Source: Dicyema japonicum
Taxonomy: Eukaryota > Dicyemida > Rhombozoa > Dicyemidae
Direction: 5' to 3'
DNA length: 64,000 bases
Assembly: GCA_011109175.1 (NCBI GenBank)
Contig: RDEW01000016.1
Location: 422,811-486,810 of the forward strand
Shown: piece after piece, positions 44,815-55,849 of the stretch
Layout of the letters: each line of letters begins with the position of its first letter
How positions within the stretch are numbered: position 1 is the first letter of the stretch
The notes under the pieces: generated by a model
Told to the model about the DNA's origin: nothing
The model's input: the letters and a program-made list of their open reading frames with translations, nothing else
The model's database searches: none
Made by a program: the position numbers and the translations under genes

Positions 44815-47010
44815 TTAAAAGTTAACTACTAACTAAGTGATCCCGGTTTTCCGGGTTCTGGCTCTCGTTCGGGGTCCTTGAAGATCCAATAGAATTGGTA
44901 AAAACATTCTCCACGATTCCCCGCATTTTCTAGATAGTCATATATAGATAGTGAAAGCGGACAGCCGGTTTTCATTGCCCACTGTACAAATGACTTCACT
45001 CTCCACCTTAGGTGTTCTTTAACATTCAATACGTTATCCACAGTTTTCTTATTAATTTTTTCAAGCAGCAAGTTGTGCGGCTTCTAATTTTTGAGACGAC
45101 GATTCAGAAATCATCGAGCTCCAGGAAGGACATGCGTAATCGATTACTGGCAGAATGTATTGTCTGTAAATTATCTGTGGTATGGTGTTTCGCCCGATAG
45201 GTGATCGCGACAAAATTTTCAGTATGTTGGTCCTCCTCTTGACCCTGGTAATAACGTCATTGACGTGTTGTCTGAATGTCACAAGAGTATGAACTAAATG
45301 ACTTTCCTGTAGAAACTTCCAGTTGATTTGATATGAGCCAATGTTCCACATACCAATATAACTTTGAAGTTTCATCCCTGTCTTCCCATAGTTAGAGTCT
45401 CTCGTCGTAAAAAACAATGTCATCTGCGTATGAGAGTATCAATGTATCGGGATCATCATTGGTGGGAAGGTCGTTGGTGTACAAGTTGAAGAGCAAGGGA
45501 GAGGGGTGAACCTTGAGGGACCCCATTCAGCAATAAACGGGATTTAGATTTTCTGTTGTCTGACATCACTTGTCCTCTTCTTCCATTTAAAAAATTCAAC
45601 AGCCATCATTTAATGCTTGGATTTATAAGAGTGTCAGAAATTTTCTCTATAAGCAGCGTCCGGGGCACGGAGTCGAATGGTTTCTTCAAGTCTATTGAAG
45701 CCATTATGGTCCTTTATGTGGTTTTGGATAGGAGAATCCATCAGATATATATTGAGTTAATTTTGTTAAGTGAGTCGTAGTATAATGATTTTCACGGAAT
45801 CCATGCTGGAATACTCGATTTGGTGCAATATCTTTGATTCGTGTTAAGATTACTTTTTCCATAATTCGGGACAAGGCACATAATATTGCAATTGGACGAT
45901 AAGAAGAGGGATCGTTTGCAGGTTTGTTTGGATTCCGAATTGGCAAAATGTGGATTCTTCCATATAGAAGTGCCATATTATTGTTCACAGATAGAGTATA
46001 AACGTATGATAGGAATTCGGTTGCTTTTTCACCAAGGTGTTTCAGTTCCAGCATGAGACATTGTCAGCACCTCGGGACGGGAGTTTTGGCATCCATGATT
46101 GCGTTTCGAACTTCTTGAGGAGTAATGACAATCAAATAAAGATGGATACAACTTCTTCTTTGACTCTGTGTTCCCTCGAGAAATTTTTATGGCTGATTGC
46201 GGCATAGTGTTTCATTAAAATTTGGGTCGATGTTGCTACATCCATGTCCATGGAAGGCTTTCTTAGAGCCTTCATTGCAACGTCTCAAATATCTAATTTT
46301 CCTCCATCAGCGTCTCGGATGTATTTGGCATAGAGAACCAATGACATCAATTTTTGGATCTAGACTGGGTGAACTTGTTTAATTTGTATATTTAAGGTTT
46401 TCATTTTTTGGAAATCGTCATTGATAAATCCTCTTGCCTCTTTAATTTATTTCTTTCTCTGATAAGTGTTTTTGTAGGGATTCCTTGTTTGATGGCATTG
46501 GAATAAATAGATTTCTTGCTTGAAGTATAATGTCCGTAAGTTTTTATCATGTGGTCAATTGATGAGAGTACCAATGTGTAAAGAAAGGTCAGGGGATGTA
46601 GGTTTGTCTCCTGTTCGAGTAGGTGTTCTTGTGGTACTTTTGGTGTTATTCAATATACAAAAGGAACCTCGAAGTTATCGATATTTGCTGAGACTCGGGC
46701 TCCGGTTGGGGCATATACATTTATAATGGAAATGACTGAGTTGCAGTACTGCGACACGGTCAGATGCTGCACACACTCTTGTAGCACTGTAAATCAGGCC
46801 CTGACTGCAAATCCGAGACTATAATGTCGGCAGGCCGATGTGAGGGTAAATTGGTGGAATTTCACATACAGTTCTGTACATTTTACGGTCGTTTTTGTCT
46901 CTTGTAGACAAGATACAGAGATGTTGCATTTTGCTAGGTTGCATGCCAGTTTATGTTTCTTGTGAGGTTTTTAAGTCTTCTGCAATTGAAAGTTTCCATA
47001 ATGAACGGAG
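44815..47010 (-). mobile_element. APE-type LINE, nearly full span (endonuclease to 3' end), frameshifted
   Basis: Minus strand, 5' to 3': ISVSCLQETKTTVK (about 46890-46930) and ISIINVYAPTGARVSANI (46680-46740) of an APE endonuclease, a pre-RT linker, then GRIHILPIRNPNKPANDPSS with YRPIAILCALSRIMEKVIL and VFQHGFRENHYTTTHLTKLT (45704-45990), a broken catalytic region, RQHVNDVITRVKRRTNILK and YILPVIDYACPSWSSM (45100-45290), and the 3' end with GGGATCACTTAGTTAGTAGT, CCGGTGATCTTGGGG at 44780-44850. It is the longest LINE copy here; several frameshifts. Confidence 0.82.
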
Positions 47011-47689
47011 AAATCGGTAAAGAATACAAATAAGACATAGTCCAATAGAAATGTCGTCACCACCTCAACCAAAAAAACCGACAGAATAAATTGACTTTAT
47101 TATTTAAATCAGCTTTTCCACCTACTCTAACACCACGTTTGAGTTTGATCGAGAAAGGGGAGAACCCTCAACTTTTTGCTGGAAATAATCTCACACGTGC
47201 ATAATATTTCATGATTCTATTTTTACTAATTTTATTTTCCAGATCATCAGGATGTAATTTATTGAAATAAAAATATTTAAAAGTCAATAATCAAGTCAAA
47301 ATTACCATCAATACAACTAACAATATTAGTAACAAAAACCTATAATCAACATCAGTCTCGACCTTCCATAAACTCTCTTTCCATTGCTCTCATAAACTCC
47401 CTCTTTTTACAATCTACAGACAATCAGACTCTCTTCGTCATTATTGCAGATATGTCCATTTGTTTTAACAGAAAACCAGAAAAAGTGGTCGGATAATCAA
47501 CTGATTCTGTCATCAGTTTATTGTAGAGGGTCAGTCTTCGTTTATGCATGAAATTGTTAGAAAAGTGATGTCCTTCCTCCTTCAACTTGACCATGTAGTT
47601 ATAGCGAGATTACGAACCTGTTTTGTCTTTGACAGAAATATTTTATTTATATAAAAGTCCACTTCGTAATTCCCACTAAATTTTGGTAG
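47011..47689. other. Intergenic
   Basis: AT-rich, with CACGTG at 47194-47199. No gene recognised. Confidence 0.4.
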
Positions 47690-48760
47690 AAATGGAAGGT
47701 CTTCGACAATAACACAAATTTTCAATATCTCAATAAACGAGAACAAGATACACCACATCCTGAAGAAAAACAAACCACCAAACTCTCCATCCTCCTACCG
47801 CTTGTTATCCATCATCTGTGACTTGTCACGAGTGTTGGAAAAACTGGGCCTTCCCAAGATCCGTACTTTTGTAGCTCTACTATCTTTCTACATGGATTCC
47901 ACGAAGGACACTCAACAACAACTCGTTCAATAAAACTGATACCTGAATACCCCAAATTCACACGAGAGAACCGTGCTGGTCTCAGCGGATGTAGAGAAGG
48001 CTTTTGACTCAGTATCCAATATCATTCCTGATCAGATTAAACCTTACCTTCCATTTTTATCTTTCCAACACGGTTTTAAGAAAGGTCACTCCACAACAAC
48101 TCACATTACATGCCTAACAAAATTCATAAATAACAAAAACAAAATTCATAAATCAACGGACGGAATCGATTTCTTTCTTTTACTGGGGCAATTCTGTCAT
48201 ATCCCTTGGCACAGATCTTGCAGCCATCATAGTACGTTTGACATAAGCGATCACTCTGTCCAGGATAGTACACTCATTCAGGAATAAATTCTAAAGTATG
48301 TTATCAGTAATTGCATGGTAAAGTTTCCAGTCACCATGTTTGTATTTGAATTGCCAGTTCCCCCTCCTCACAAGCCAGGAGTCTCTCTTGATCTTCTAGA
48401 TAATAGAATTTTGATCGCTCCCCATTTATAAGATAAGGCCCAGGACGCTATCGCAGACAAGTCGGGAGAACAAATAGTGCGAAGTTACTTGGTCATTCAT
48501 CCTGTGACGATCATTCATGACCGCCATCGAACTGGTTTGTGTTATCAGCAATTTCCCTCTTGAATCGGGAGGTTTACTTTCCAGCCAAAGAGGGTATTGG
48601 TGGTTAAAATCTCCCTCATGACCACATCATTCAAAGTAGATATGTCGGTACACAGGAACCAATTTTGGGCACGTAGCTGTTCACAATGGAGTTTCCCATT
48701 TGATGTTCCAAGTGAAATCACTTTAATTATTGTTTTGAGTTTGATGGTTAATAAAAATTC
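47690..48760 (+). mobile_element. LINE fragments joined in an abnormal order
   Basis: Plus frames: PPNSPSSYRLLSIICDLSRV (47780-47840), a HGFHEGHSTTTR-like block (47890-47935), VLVSADVEKAFDSV (47975-48015), and directly after it in one frame a second YLPFLSFQHGFKKGHSTTTH (48045-48110). The HGF..GHSTTT block normally precedes AFDSV, so two partial copies are joined. A family 3' end (AAGTGAAATCACTTTAATTA, TTTGATGGTTAATAAA) is at 48708-48756. Confidence 0.7.
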
Positions 48761-48869
48761 TCTGTCTGTAATGATGCTTATTGATTTTCTATAGTAATTT
48801 GAATTTTCGCAAGTAACTCAATACTGTTGGTTTACAAAGATAATTTTTTGTAATAAAATAATTTTTAAC

Positions 48870-48990
48870 AAAGAAACAAATGTCAGTTGAGGAAGCCGGC
48901 TGCGTGGATTGCGAACGAGTTCCCTCTGAGTATGGATAATAATTCCATGCAGATTTTTTTGTAAGTCGATCGAAAAGTAAGATTTTATCA
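48870..48990 (-). mobile_element. Fragment of the WDVTC-type LINE C-terminus
   Basis: Minus sequence CATACTCAGAGGGAACTCGT, TCGCAATCCACGCAGCCGG and CTTCCTCAACTGACATTTG is about 85 percent identical to 51920-51975, which encodes the ILRGNSFAIHAAGFL end of the domain. Confidence 0.65.
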
Positions 48991-49365
48991 GGGAAATTTG
49001 AATCACTTTAGGTTTCAATCAGGCAATGGACATGAGACAGCTAATCATCACGAACAGAGGCACAGAAACCTTCAACCGACTTTACAGATTATTCGATCGA
49101 TTAGATGTGACAAAGTAAGATTCCATTTGCTTGCGGAGAAAAGTGCACAAAACTATATCCAACAGATCCAAAGTACAGTTATCGGACTTGTTTGACTAAA
49201 ATGCAAAATGCTCCGTAAAAAAGTTTAATGTAAAAATAAAAAGTAAATCAAAAAGCTAATTTTAATAAATTTAATGCAGAGAATAATTTTAATAAATGTA
49301 GTTTTGCATTTTCTTGCTTTAAATATATATGAATTGAATTTGAAAGAGTCGTGGTACCATATTCA
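48991..49365. other. Intergenic
   Basis: AT-rich 3' flank of the small candidate secreted-protein gene. Nothing else seen. Confidence 0.4.
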
Positions 49366-49679
49366 TTAGAGGCTGTACAACTCATTGTATGTCCCTTTGT
49401 AATTATTGCTCCTCAACTTGACTCGACATTTTTTTCCTGTAGTATATTCTGTTATGCAGTCCTTTTTTCCATCAGTAAAGTTCTTATCTTATAAATTTTC
49501 AATACCAAAAAATTGTTTGGTCCTATGATGCTGACATTCAAATCCGCAGTAGGCGAGGAGATACAGTTGATGTTTTCGATGCCTCTTTCAATGTTTGTTG
49601 ACTCAAAATAAACTTTGGGGGTGCTGAAAATTATAGTTATAAAAACCAATATCAGCATTGAAGTTTTTCTTAAAGCCAT
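49366..49679 (-). CDS. Candidate small secreted cysteine-containing protein
   Basis: Not recognised. From ATG 49679 the first exon encodes a textbook signal peptide (MALRKTSMLILVFITIIFST). Removing a 29-nt GT-AG intron after TPK and an 18-nt one after KQFF (around 49492-49509) gives one open frame: RHRKHQLYLLAYCGFECQHH, then DKNFTDGKKDCITEYTTG and KKCRVKLRSNNYKGTYNELY, with stop TAA 49366-49368. That makes about 88 residues with four cysteines. Both introns fit the size class of the certain genes. The unspliced frame is also open for 80 codons, so the exon model is uncertain. Confidence 0.4.
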
Positions 49680-49694
49680 AATCAAATTGAACAA

Positions 49695-50855
49695 AATAGA
49701 ATCCCTGGTCCTGTTTTATGATGTTATTTATGATAAATCCACAATCAAAGAGGGAATATTTTGTAGAATTATCTATATAATTTCCACACAAAACCCATAT
49801 AATTATTATCTTTTAGCCATGTAACTTTATGTTTTATTTTTTTTAAATTTTAATCTCACATGAAACATTAAAATTCGAAACATTCTTTAAAAAATTAATA
49901 TTTTTGCATTTAATGATCTTTATTTCGTCATCTGTACATTTACATAACTCATCCACCATAATTATGCAATTTTAACGTTTTTGAGGAGTTTTTCCCATTC
50001 TCCAAACATATTATATTTCACATTTCTGATCGCCAATATAGACATTCCATATGAATTGGCTATTTGGTATCCGTCTTTAGGGGTTTTCCCTTGAATTTCC
50101 ATAGGAGTGTCGCATCCTCAGGGAGATACAAAACCCGAGAAAAGATTCATTTATCCTCACATAATTTGTTTCGTAATTAATTTTAATTAAAATTAAATCT
50201 ACAATATATTATCATTTTATTTTAAATAATAAAAATAATAAACAAAAATCATCATTGATATCGTCAAATCGAATTATATAATTAAGCCAGGGATATCAAA
50301 TTACCATGAAAAATTATCAGAAAATATCGATATTTGTTGAACCTCGAAGTTGGAACTCAAGTAAAGTGATAGTCAATTTTATTTTTAAGGGTTTTTTATA
50401 CTTAGATTAATTTAACCAAAAAAGCTCAATCAAACTTCGTGTCCACAGAGATCGACAAAATAAGTCCTTCTAACCCCAAAGGTTCAACTTATCAGTCTCA
50501 AATTGAATTAAATGTATTGACGAGTAAAATAATTAATTTGGGATAAGTTCAATTTGGACAACAATTATCTAACAAATCAGTCCTCGTATTGATCGGGGGT
50601 AATGAACTACAATTTCCTACAAAATTAATGTCCCACAAGAATTCGCTGAGCTGGAGAATCAAACACAAAAATGAAATTAGACAAGATTTGAAATTCCACA
50701 TGAAGATGCAATCGAAAGTCTCTCCGACCCACTTGAACTTGGAGTCGAAATTAAATTTTAATGAAAATTTTTAAATAATCGATTTAACCGGGCGGGGTCG
50801 GAGAGTTGTATAAGCGCCCATAACGAAGATTTTAAAGTTTTGCATTTCACGAGCG
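49695..50855. other. AT-rich intergenic
   Basis: A plus frame 50589-50774 (SPTHLNLESKLNFNEN) may belong to the next candidate gene as an upstream exon. Otherwise empty. Confidence 0.35.
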
Positions 50856-51062
50856 ATGCTTTCAAACAGTCCTTTCTGCGAGAATGAAACCTCAGATTGC
50901 GATGAGTCGAACAAGGAGAACATTCCTCCGTGGGCTTCGACAATTAAAAAATCTGGGAGAAGACTCAGAAATTTGTCAACTAAAAAAACTGAAATCAGTT
51001 TGGCATGTAATTTAAATTTTAGAAAAATAAATCGATTTTTTAATTTATTATTATTAATTTAA
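50856..51062 (+). CDS. Unknown small protein with a KEN motif
   Basis: Not recognised. The frame begins MLSNSPFCENETSDCDE, followed by SNKENIPPWASTIKKSGRRL and RNLSTKKTEISLAC, and ends in an AT-rich hydrophobic run that is probably not coding. KEN followed by prolines is typical of APC/C degrons in cell-cycle proteins, and the acidic-then-basic pattern is like a disordered regulator. An intron may lie upstream (GT...AG at about 50797-50814) and another may remove the tail at ATTTTAG (about 51020). Could be chance. Confidence 0.3.
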   Translation: MLSNSPFCENETSDCDESNKENIPPWASTIKKSGRRLRNLSTKKTEISLACNLNFRKINRFFNLLLLI

Positions 51063-51599
51063 AACAAAAATATTACAAAAAATAAAAATAACTTAATTAA
51101 TAAATACCTTATTGGTTGAGTGGTTGATATCTCTTTTTCTCGTAGTCTCAGTCTGTCTACTCTACCCTGTTTGTTATACAACTTTCAACGTCAGAGGAGT
51201 CGCTTCGGACACTAACCAGAGACCTTTGGAACGATGCAACCTCAATGAACTGGGAGACATGTGGACAAAAGTTACGTTGAGAAAACTGATAGAAGGATAG
51301 TGAAGAGCAGGACACAAGCGGAATCCCAAATATTCACATGCTTATGGATAACGTGGGGGTGCATTCAACTTACTAGGTAATCCTCATTGATGAGAGTGTC
51401 GTACTTCCCTGTGTAGACTTCTTTATTAAGACATTCTACACATGATTACTAAAAACTTTCATTCAGTAACGATACAATGCTAAGAATCGATGATGTGCTT
51501 GAAGATCTTGACCAATCCTTAATCATTTCTCTTAGAAAAACAAAATTGTAAGTACACTTGACGAATTAGTTGTCTTCTTCACCAAAATCAAGGGTCACA
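51063..51599. other. Intergenic
   Basis: The plus frame 51112-51300 (LISLFLVVSVCLLYPVCYT) has a hydrophobic start but no family. The segment 51560-51605 resembles 17638-17680 (AAGGTCACATTAACA), a dispersed repeat. Confidence 0.35.
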
Positions 51600-51985
51600 T
51601 TAACAAGAATGTTTAATGAAAAGTACTACACATCTGGAAGATCTTTGGTCTGGGACGCAACCTGTGTTGATACGTATTCAACCTCCTAAAATCGGTTCAG
51701 ACACCGCTGGAGCAGGTGCTTCAATTGCGGAAAACCTAAAAATCAAAAAATATTCTTGCCACGGGGACCTGGTACCGCTTTACTTCTGTTGCGGTCAAGT
51801 CACCAAAAGCCGTTGGTCCAATGACGGATGAGTCTTTGCGCGAACTTGGAGGAATGCTTGCCAGAAAAAAGGGGATCAACGAGAAGGGTTCTGGCTAAGA
51901 CAAAGGATTGGAGTGGCCATACTCCGAGGGAACTCATTCGCGATCCACGCAGCAGGCTTCCTCAGTTAACATTTTTTTTTTTCAA
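51600..51985 (+). mobile_element. WDVTC-type LINE C-terminus and 3' end
   Basis: Plus frames give SDTAGAGASIAENLKIKKYS (about 51690-51750), VPLYFVAV-like sequence, LRELGGMLARKKGINEKG, and FWLRQRIGVAILRGNSFAI to a stop near 51970, then a T/A-rich end with AATAAATTGAATAAATAAA. Same domain order as 24746-25570, opposite strand. Confidence 0.75.
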
Positions 51986-52399
51986 TAAATTGAATAAATA
52001 AAAAAATGAAAAGAGTAATAATAAAATTACTATTGATACTTATTATGTGGGGTAGTGGAGATACAAAAAGTTGAGAAACGTGGAACTGTCTGGGAGACAC
52101 TGGAAACCTAAATTTCCCAACAAAAAATGTCGGATGCACAAAATATTTGAATAAATCTCATCCAGCTTAAACTGAAAGAGCTATGGGGTCATCTATCAGA
52201 AACTGACGTATCGGACTCCATGTACGACTAGTGATACTCTGATTCACTATTTAACGGCATAAATGATATGATAGCTGTTAAGGCAACATAGTAGGATGGA
52301 GAAATCGGTTCCTATGGCAACTTTAGATTCCCCTTGTATTTTGCAGTAATACAGTCGAGACTAATATAAGTAGCTATAAACTGTAAATAATTGAATCAA
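51986..52399. other. Intergenic
   Basis: Nothing recognised. Confidence 0.4.
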
Positions 52400-52686
52400 A
52401 TTAACTTAGTTATTAGCCCCGACCTCGCCACCTTGTAGGAGGCTCGCCGTCCTAGGTGCTACACGCTTCCTCAAGTCTTCGATGTTAACCGGAGGTCGTG
52501 GGCAGGAGAAAGCTACCCGTTTCCTCATTGATAGTTGGTCCGGTGATGAAGCTACAAACCCGACTGGTCTCTAAGGAAGAAGCGTCCAGAAGTTGCTCTA
52601 GGGTCCTTCTTGTTTCCCTGTCGAAGGTAGTCTCCGAGTCATCCACTAACGTGGGAGAGCCATCCAAAAGATAGATTAACTTAGTT
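52400..52686 (-). mobile_element. 5'-truncated LINE insertion with 12-bp target-site duplication
   Basis: The direct repeat ATTAACTTAGTT flanks the insert at 52400-52411 and 52675-52686. The insert, on the minus strand, holds an ORF tail (MDGSPTLVDDSETTFDRETR, RTLEQLLDASSLETSR, 52667-52485), then GAGCCTCCTACAAGGTGGCG and GAGGTCGGGGCTAAT, the terminus also seen at 3255-3330 and 28187-28246. The intact duplication marks it as one of the younger insertions. Confidence 0.8.
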
Positions 52687-52721
52687 GATTTTTATTTGAA
52701 TAAAAAATTAAGAAAATCTAA

Positions 52722-53300
52722 ATATGAAAATAATAAATTCTCAAATAGAAAATTGGAACACATCAGAGACAATTCGTTGCGGGTTTAAATTGTGCTATAA
52801 AATCGACGATCCTAATTTTAGCCTCTGATATAGGAAACTTGTTCATGAGATCTCCAAGGGTCGGACACAACTTAACTGGATAACATTACATAATAACGAA
52901 ATTCTTGAAAATATATTAATAATACAGCATTCAGATGAACAGGGAAATCCTCTCAAAATTGAGGATTCTTTAAATATTAAATACACGGAAAATGAAAAAT
53001 TTTTTGATAAATGAAAATTCTTTAGAAGATTCAGAAAATAGTGAACAAGAATCTAATAAAATAAGACATGTAGACAAAAAGGATTCTTCGTTCACAGTTT
53101 TTTCAAAATTATTGATTTTATTTTTTTTAAATTTGCCACAAATTTCTGAGGAACCAAAAATGGCCAATTTGCGAGGGTCGAGTGTACTATCAAAATACAG
53201 AGCCAATCTTATTTCCGACAAGAGCTGTACAGGATTCCCAACCCTAAAAGACTCGTACTCTCCCCTATCTCTTGGGAACGTGGACAGGTCCTTAGTTTAA
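52722..53300 (+). CDS. Unknown gene candidate, polar protein
   Basis: Not recognised. The plus strand is nearly continuously open from ATG 52722: MKIINSQIENWNTSETIRCG, then after an in-frame TGA near 52830 RKLVHEISKGRTQLNWITLH, NNEILENILIIQHSDEQGNP, and after a T-run near 53003, in the next frame, NENSLEDSENSEQESNK and EEPKMANLRGSSVLSKY to DRSLV at 53300. Short introns or a poly-T indel could explain the breaks. Acidic, serine-rich and probably disordered. Confidence 0.3.
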
Positions 53301-53527
53301 AAGATGAAAAAAATTAGTGATTATAATGGAGTTTTTTGTCAACAAAAGTCAAAAATTTGTTTGAGGGTATTGGATGTCATTTTACTTCCTCCTACGATTC
53401 CCGAACAGTTTAGAAAATATAAGGCAAAGGTATTTTGACAAAGGCTATTTTTGAGATTTTATTTGAATTTATTGTAGAACTGAGTTTTTGGTTTGATCTA
53501 CAAAACCGATATTTAATAATAAATAAA

Positions 53528-53815
53528 ATTATTTTAAAGACCAAGGGTAAAACCAAACTAACAATTCTTTTGATCCTGACGCGTTCAAGCCGAACCTTCA
53601 CCCAAGAACAGTGATCCAGGAGACGTTGTCCGGGGAGCTGAGGTTGATTTCAGAGCTTGTACTCAGGGAACAAAATTGACTCCTAATAGAATGAATAGTT
53701 GAATAGTTAGATCCTCTTGATTGCCAGACAGGCATTGGGCGTCTCCTTAGTAAAGTGGATCCAATGACGCCATCAGGGGAAGGGAAGGAAAAATTTTCAC
53801 AAAACGCTCGACTCC
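53528..53815 (-). mobile_element. Jockey/CR1-like LINE 3' end
   Basis: Minus reading ends TGTTAGTTTGGTTTTACCCT, TGGTCTTTAAAATAATTTTA. The body shares GGATCCACTTTACTAAGGAG and CGCCCAATGCC blocks with 24600-24670. Its 3' end is also shared with 63820-63900. Confidence 0.75.
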
Positions 53816-53959
53816 GTTTCTAGGAAAAACTTAACTTGGAAAATATTCCAATCGGAAATCCTTGGAATCATAAAACCTTAGTTGGCTAACTTTTTAGCCG
53901 TGTTTTTTTGAATCATTGATTTTTATCGGCTTAAATGGAATAAAAATTTAATTTTTTAA

Positions 53960-54100
53960 TTTTTATTCATGAATCCAAGACCACAATTAAATCCCAGAAC
54001 GAAGTGATCCCAGTATAACCCAACGGTGTTTTAGCTTAAACGATGATCCGTATCGAACCCACACTTTTTGTACGCTGAATTCAGGACTGGGTGGTTTCGG
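53960..54100 (-). mobile_element. LINE 3' terminus fragment
   Basis: Minus reading GGGATCACTTCGTTCTGGGA, TTTAATTGTGGTCTTGGATT, then ATGAATAAAAATTAAA: the family terminus with mutations. Short. Confidence 0.55.
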
Positions 54101-54118
54101 GACTCCATTAGAGGCTTT

Positions 54119-54490
54119 TCAGAAGGTTGGATATTTTGTACACTTCGACGTGTTGTCGGAAGAATCCGTGATGTCCACCTTAAATCCCTTGAACAAACAC
54201 GGCGATATTTCTTTCCGTTTTACCGTTTTATGGAGAGAAATTGAATTGTTTTTTTTGAGATCCTCCGAGAGCATTTTGTTTGAAGTTTTATAATAACCGA
54301 CACAACCCGGTTTTGAAGATAGTCGTAGTCGATCAAGTCGTCCATTGTTGTGTGACACGACAAGAGAGCTAACCTTTTGTTCCGAGTGAAAGAGAATCCG
54401 TTTGTCCTTCAGAGAACTTTGTCGCCACGAGATAAATTTAAGTCTTACAGGACGATTCAATATGAGATTATAAACTTCAAGAATCCTCAT
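54119..54490 (-). CDS. Unknown ORF of 123 codons
   Basis: Not recognised. The basic protein begins MRILEVYNLILNRPVRLKFI, has HSEQKVSSLVVSHNNGRLDR and KPGCVGYYKTSNKMLSEDLK, and ends NTSKCTKYPTF. It is longer than most chance frames in this AT-rich sequence. Just upstream (54500-54620), in another frame, is a second protein-like stretch (VDFKEHSHGHKCKKHAFTVS, TKQRFEIRYTVTCQKDEH) that could be an earlier exon, but no GT-AG join links them. Confidence 0.35.
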   Translation of the reverse strand: MRILEVYNLILNRPVRLKFISWRQSSLKDKRILFHSEQKVSSLVVSHNNGRLDRLRLSSKPGCVGYYKTSNKMLSEDLKKNNSISLHKTVKRKEISPCLFKGFKVDITDSSDNTSKCTKYPTF

Positions 54491-54494
54491 GGCC

Positions 54495-55375
54495 TCGTGT
54501 GTTCATCCTTCTGACAGGTCACAGTGTATCGAATTTCGAATCGTTGTTTGGTGGAGACAGTAAATGCGTGTTTCTTGCATTTGTGCCCATGGGAGTGTTC
54601 TTTAAAGTCAACCGTTAAGGTCCAGGAGGTTAATTTGGGTATTTTATTTCAGGGTAAATGTGAGGGACTTTTTATTTCCCTCTCCCTGAGGGTACTTTTG
54701 TGTCTAGGGGTGAACCACAGTAGGTGACCCTCATGGTAATCGAAGAGACTGCCTTCTCAATACACTAAGGTCGATATCCGAGCCGCCTTGGGAATCCCAA
54801 TTAAGAGCTTTAGTAGAGAAGGCAGGTTAGAGATTAGGTCGTTTAGGTTCTGATGGTCCTAGCAAATTTAGTCAAAAATCCCTTCTTTCCCGGTTTATTT
54901 CTTGAGCTCCCCCAACTTATAGCTCAATGTAAATTTATTGACGATTCCAAATGAATTTAAAAGACTAGAAAATTTTACCAAGAAATTGAAGACCACATCC
55001 AGTCTTAGCAGTTGTGGAACCCCTCTAATGAAGTGGAGGAGCTAATAATCCCTATTTATGCCATCCCAGCATTGGGGTAAGTTAATCAAGTTGATCACAT
55101 GACACCACTATAGTAAAACGGGAGAAGACAAGGAACATAGAAAAGGAAAAGAACTGTTCAACAAGCAACTAGCGGGAGATTCTAATCAAGAACATATGTA
55201 ATTTAGCCTCTCCAATAAATGCGTATTAAAGCTAAAGATCGGGGACACTTAAAATAACATATGTCCTACCTCTGAGGGGTTTAGATTCAGCTTATTTTTA
55301 AGATTTATTAGTGACTCTCAAAATATGACTGAATATTTATGGAGCTACCCCCAATAAATAGGCATTTCTCTGATC
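54495..55375. other. Mostly intergenic
   Basis: May contain an upstream exon of the preceding ORF at 54500-54620. Otherwise nothing recognised. Confidence 0.35.
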
Positions 55376-55378
55376 GAA

Positions 55379-55845
55379 TTAAATTTTAAACAGAGTTGGG
55401 GGTAAATACATAAAACGTTCCCTAATTCTCGTAATTTTCCAATCCACTATCAATTCCGTGGGAATTGGGTTGGTGGCGAAGAACATGTTGTTTGGCGAAT
55501 AGAAAATAATGGACTTGCCCCATACATTTTTACAAAAACAGGCTGAGAAAATGTAAGCGGTAGAACCTGAAGGGACAATAATACTGGGATCATTGAACGC
55601 GTTCATCGTCTCACGTAAATATAACATCTCCCCATTCTTTGTCCCTCTTCAATAATCTCGTAACGGCACACCCACGTGCACGAAGCCGAATGGAACCTCC
55701 AATCGATATAAAATGAATAATTGGCTATTATGTAATTTCACGTAAAAGTTGTGCAACATTTAATATAAAGCTCACGAGGACGATCGCTTGTCGCTAACTT
55801 CAGTTCAACTTCACACGTAAACAGAGAATCAACATCATCAGACAT
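55379..55845 (-). CDS. Unknown gene candidate with short introns
   Basis: Not recognised. From ATG 55845: MSDDVDSLFTCEVELKLATS, DRPRELYIKCCTTF, a possible 17-nt intron (GTGAAATTACATAATAG), then YSFYIDWRFHSASCTWVCRY, EIIEEGQRMG. A second long frame (55627-55379) gives SIIVPSGSTAYIFSACF, GKSIIFYSPNNMFFATNPIP, ELIVDWKITRIRERFMYLPP to a TAA at 55379. The two need one more intron or a base change near 55630 to join. The residue mix is convincingly protein-like but the family is unknown. Confidence 0.4.
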
Positions 55846-55849
55846 TTTC

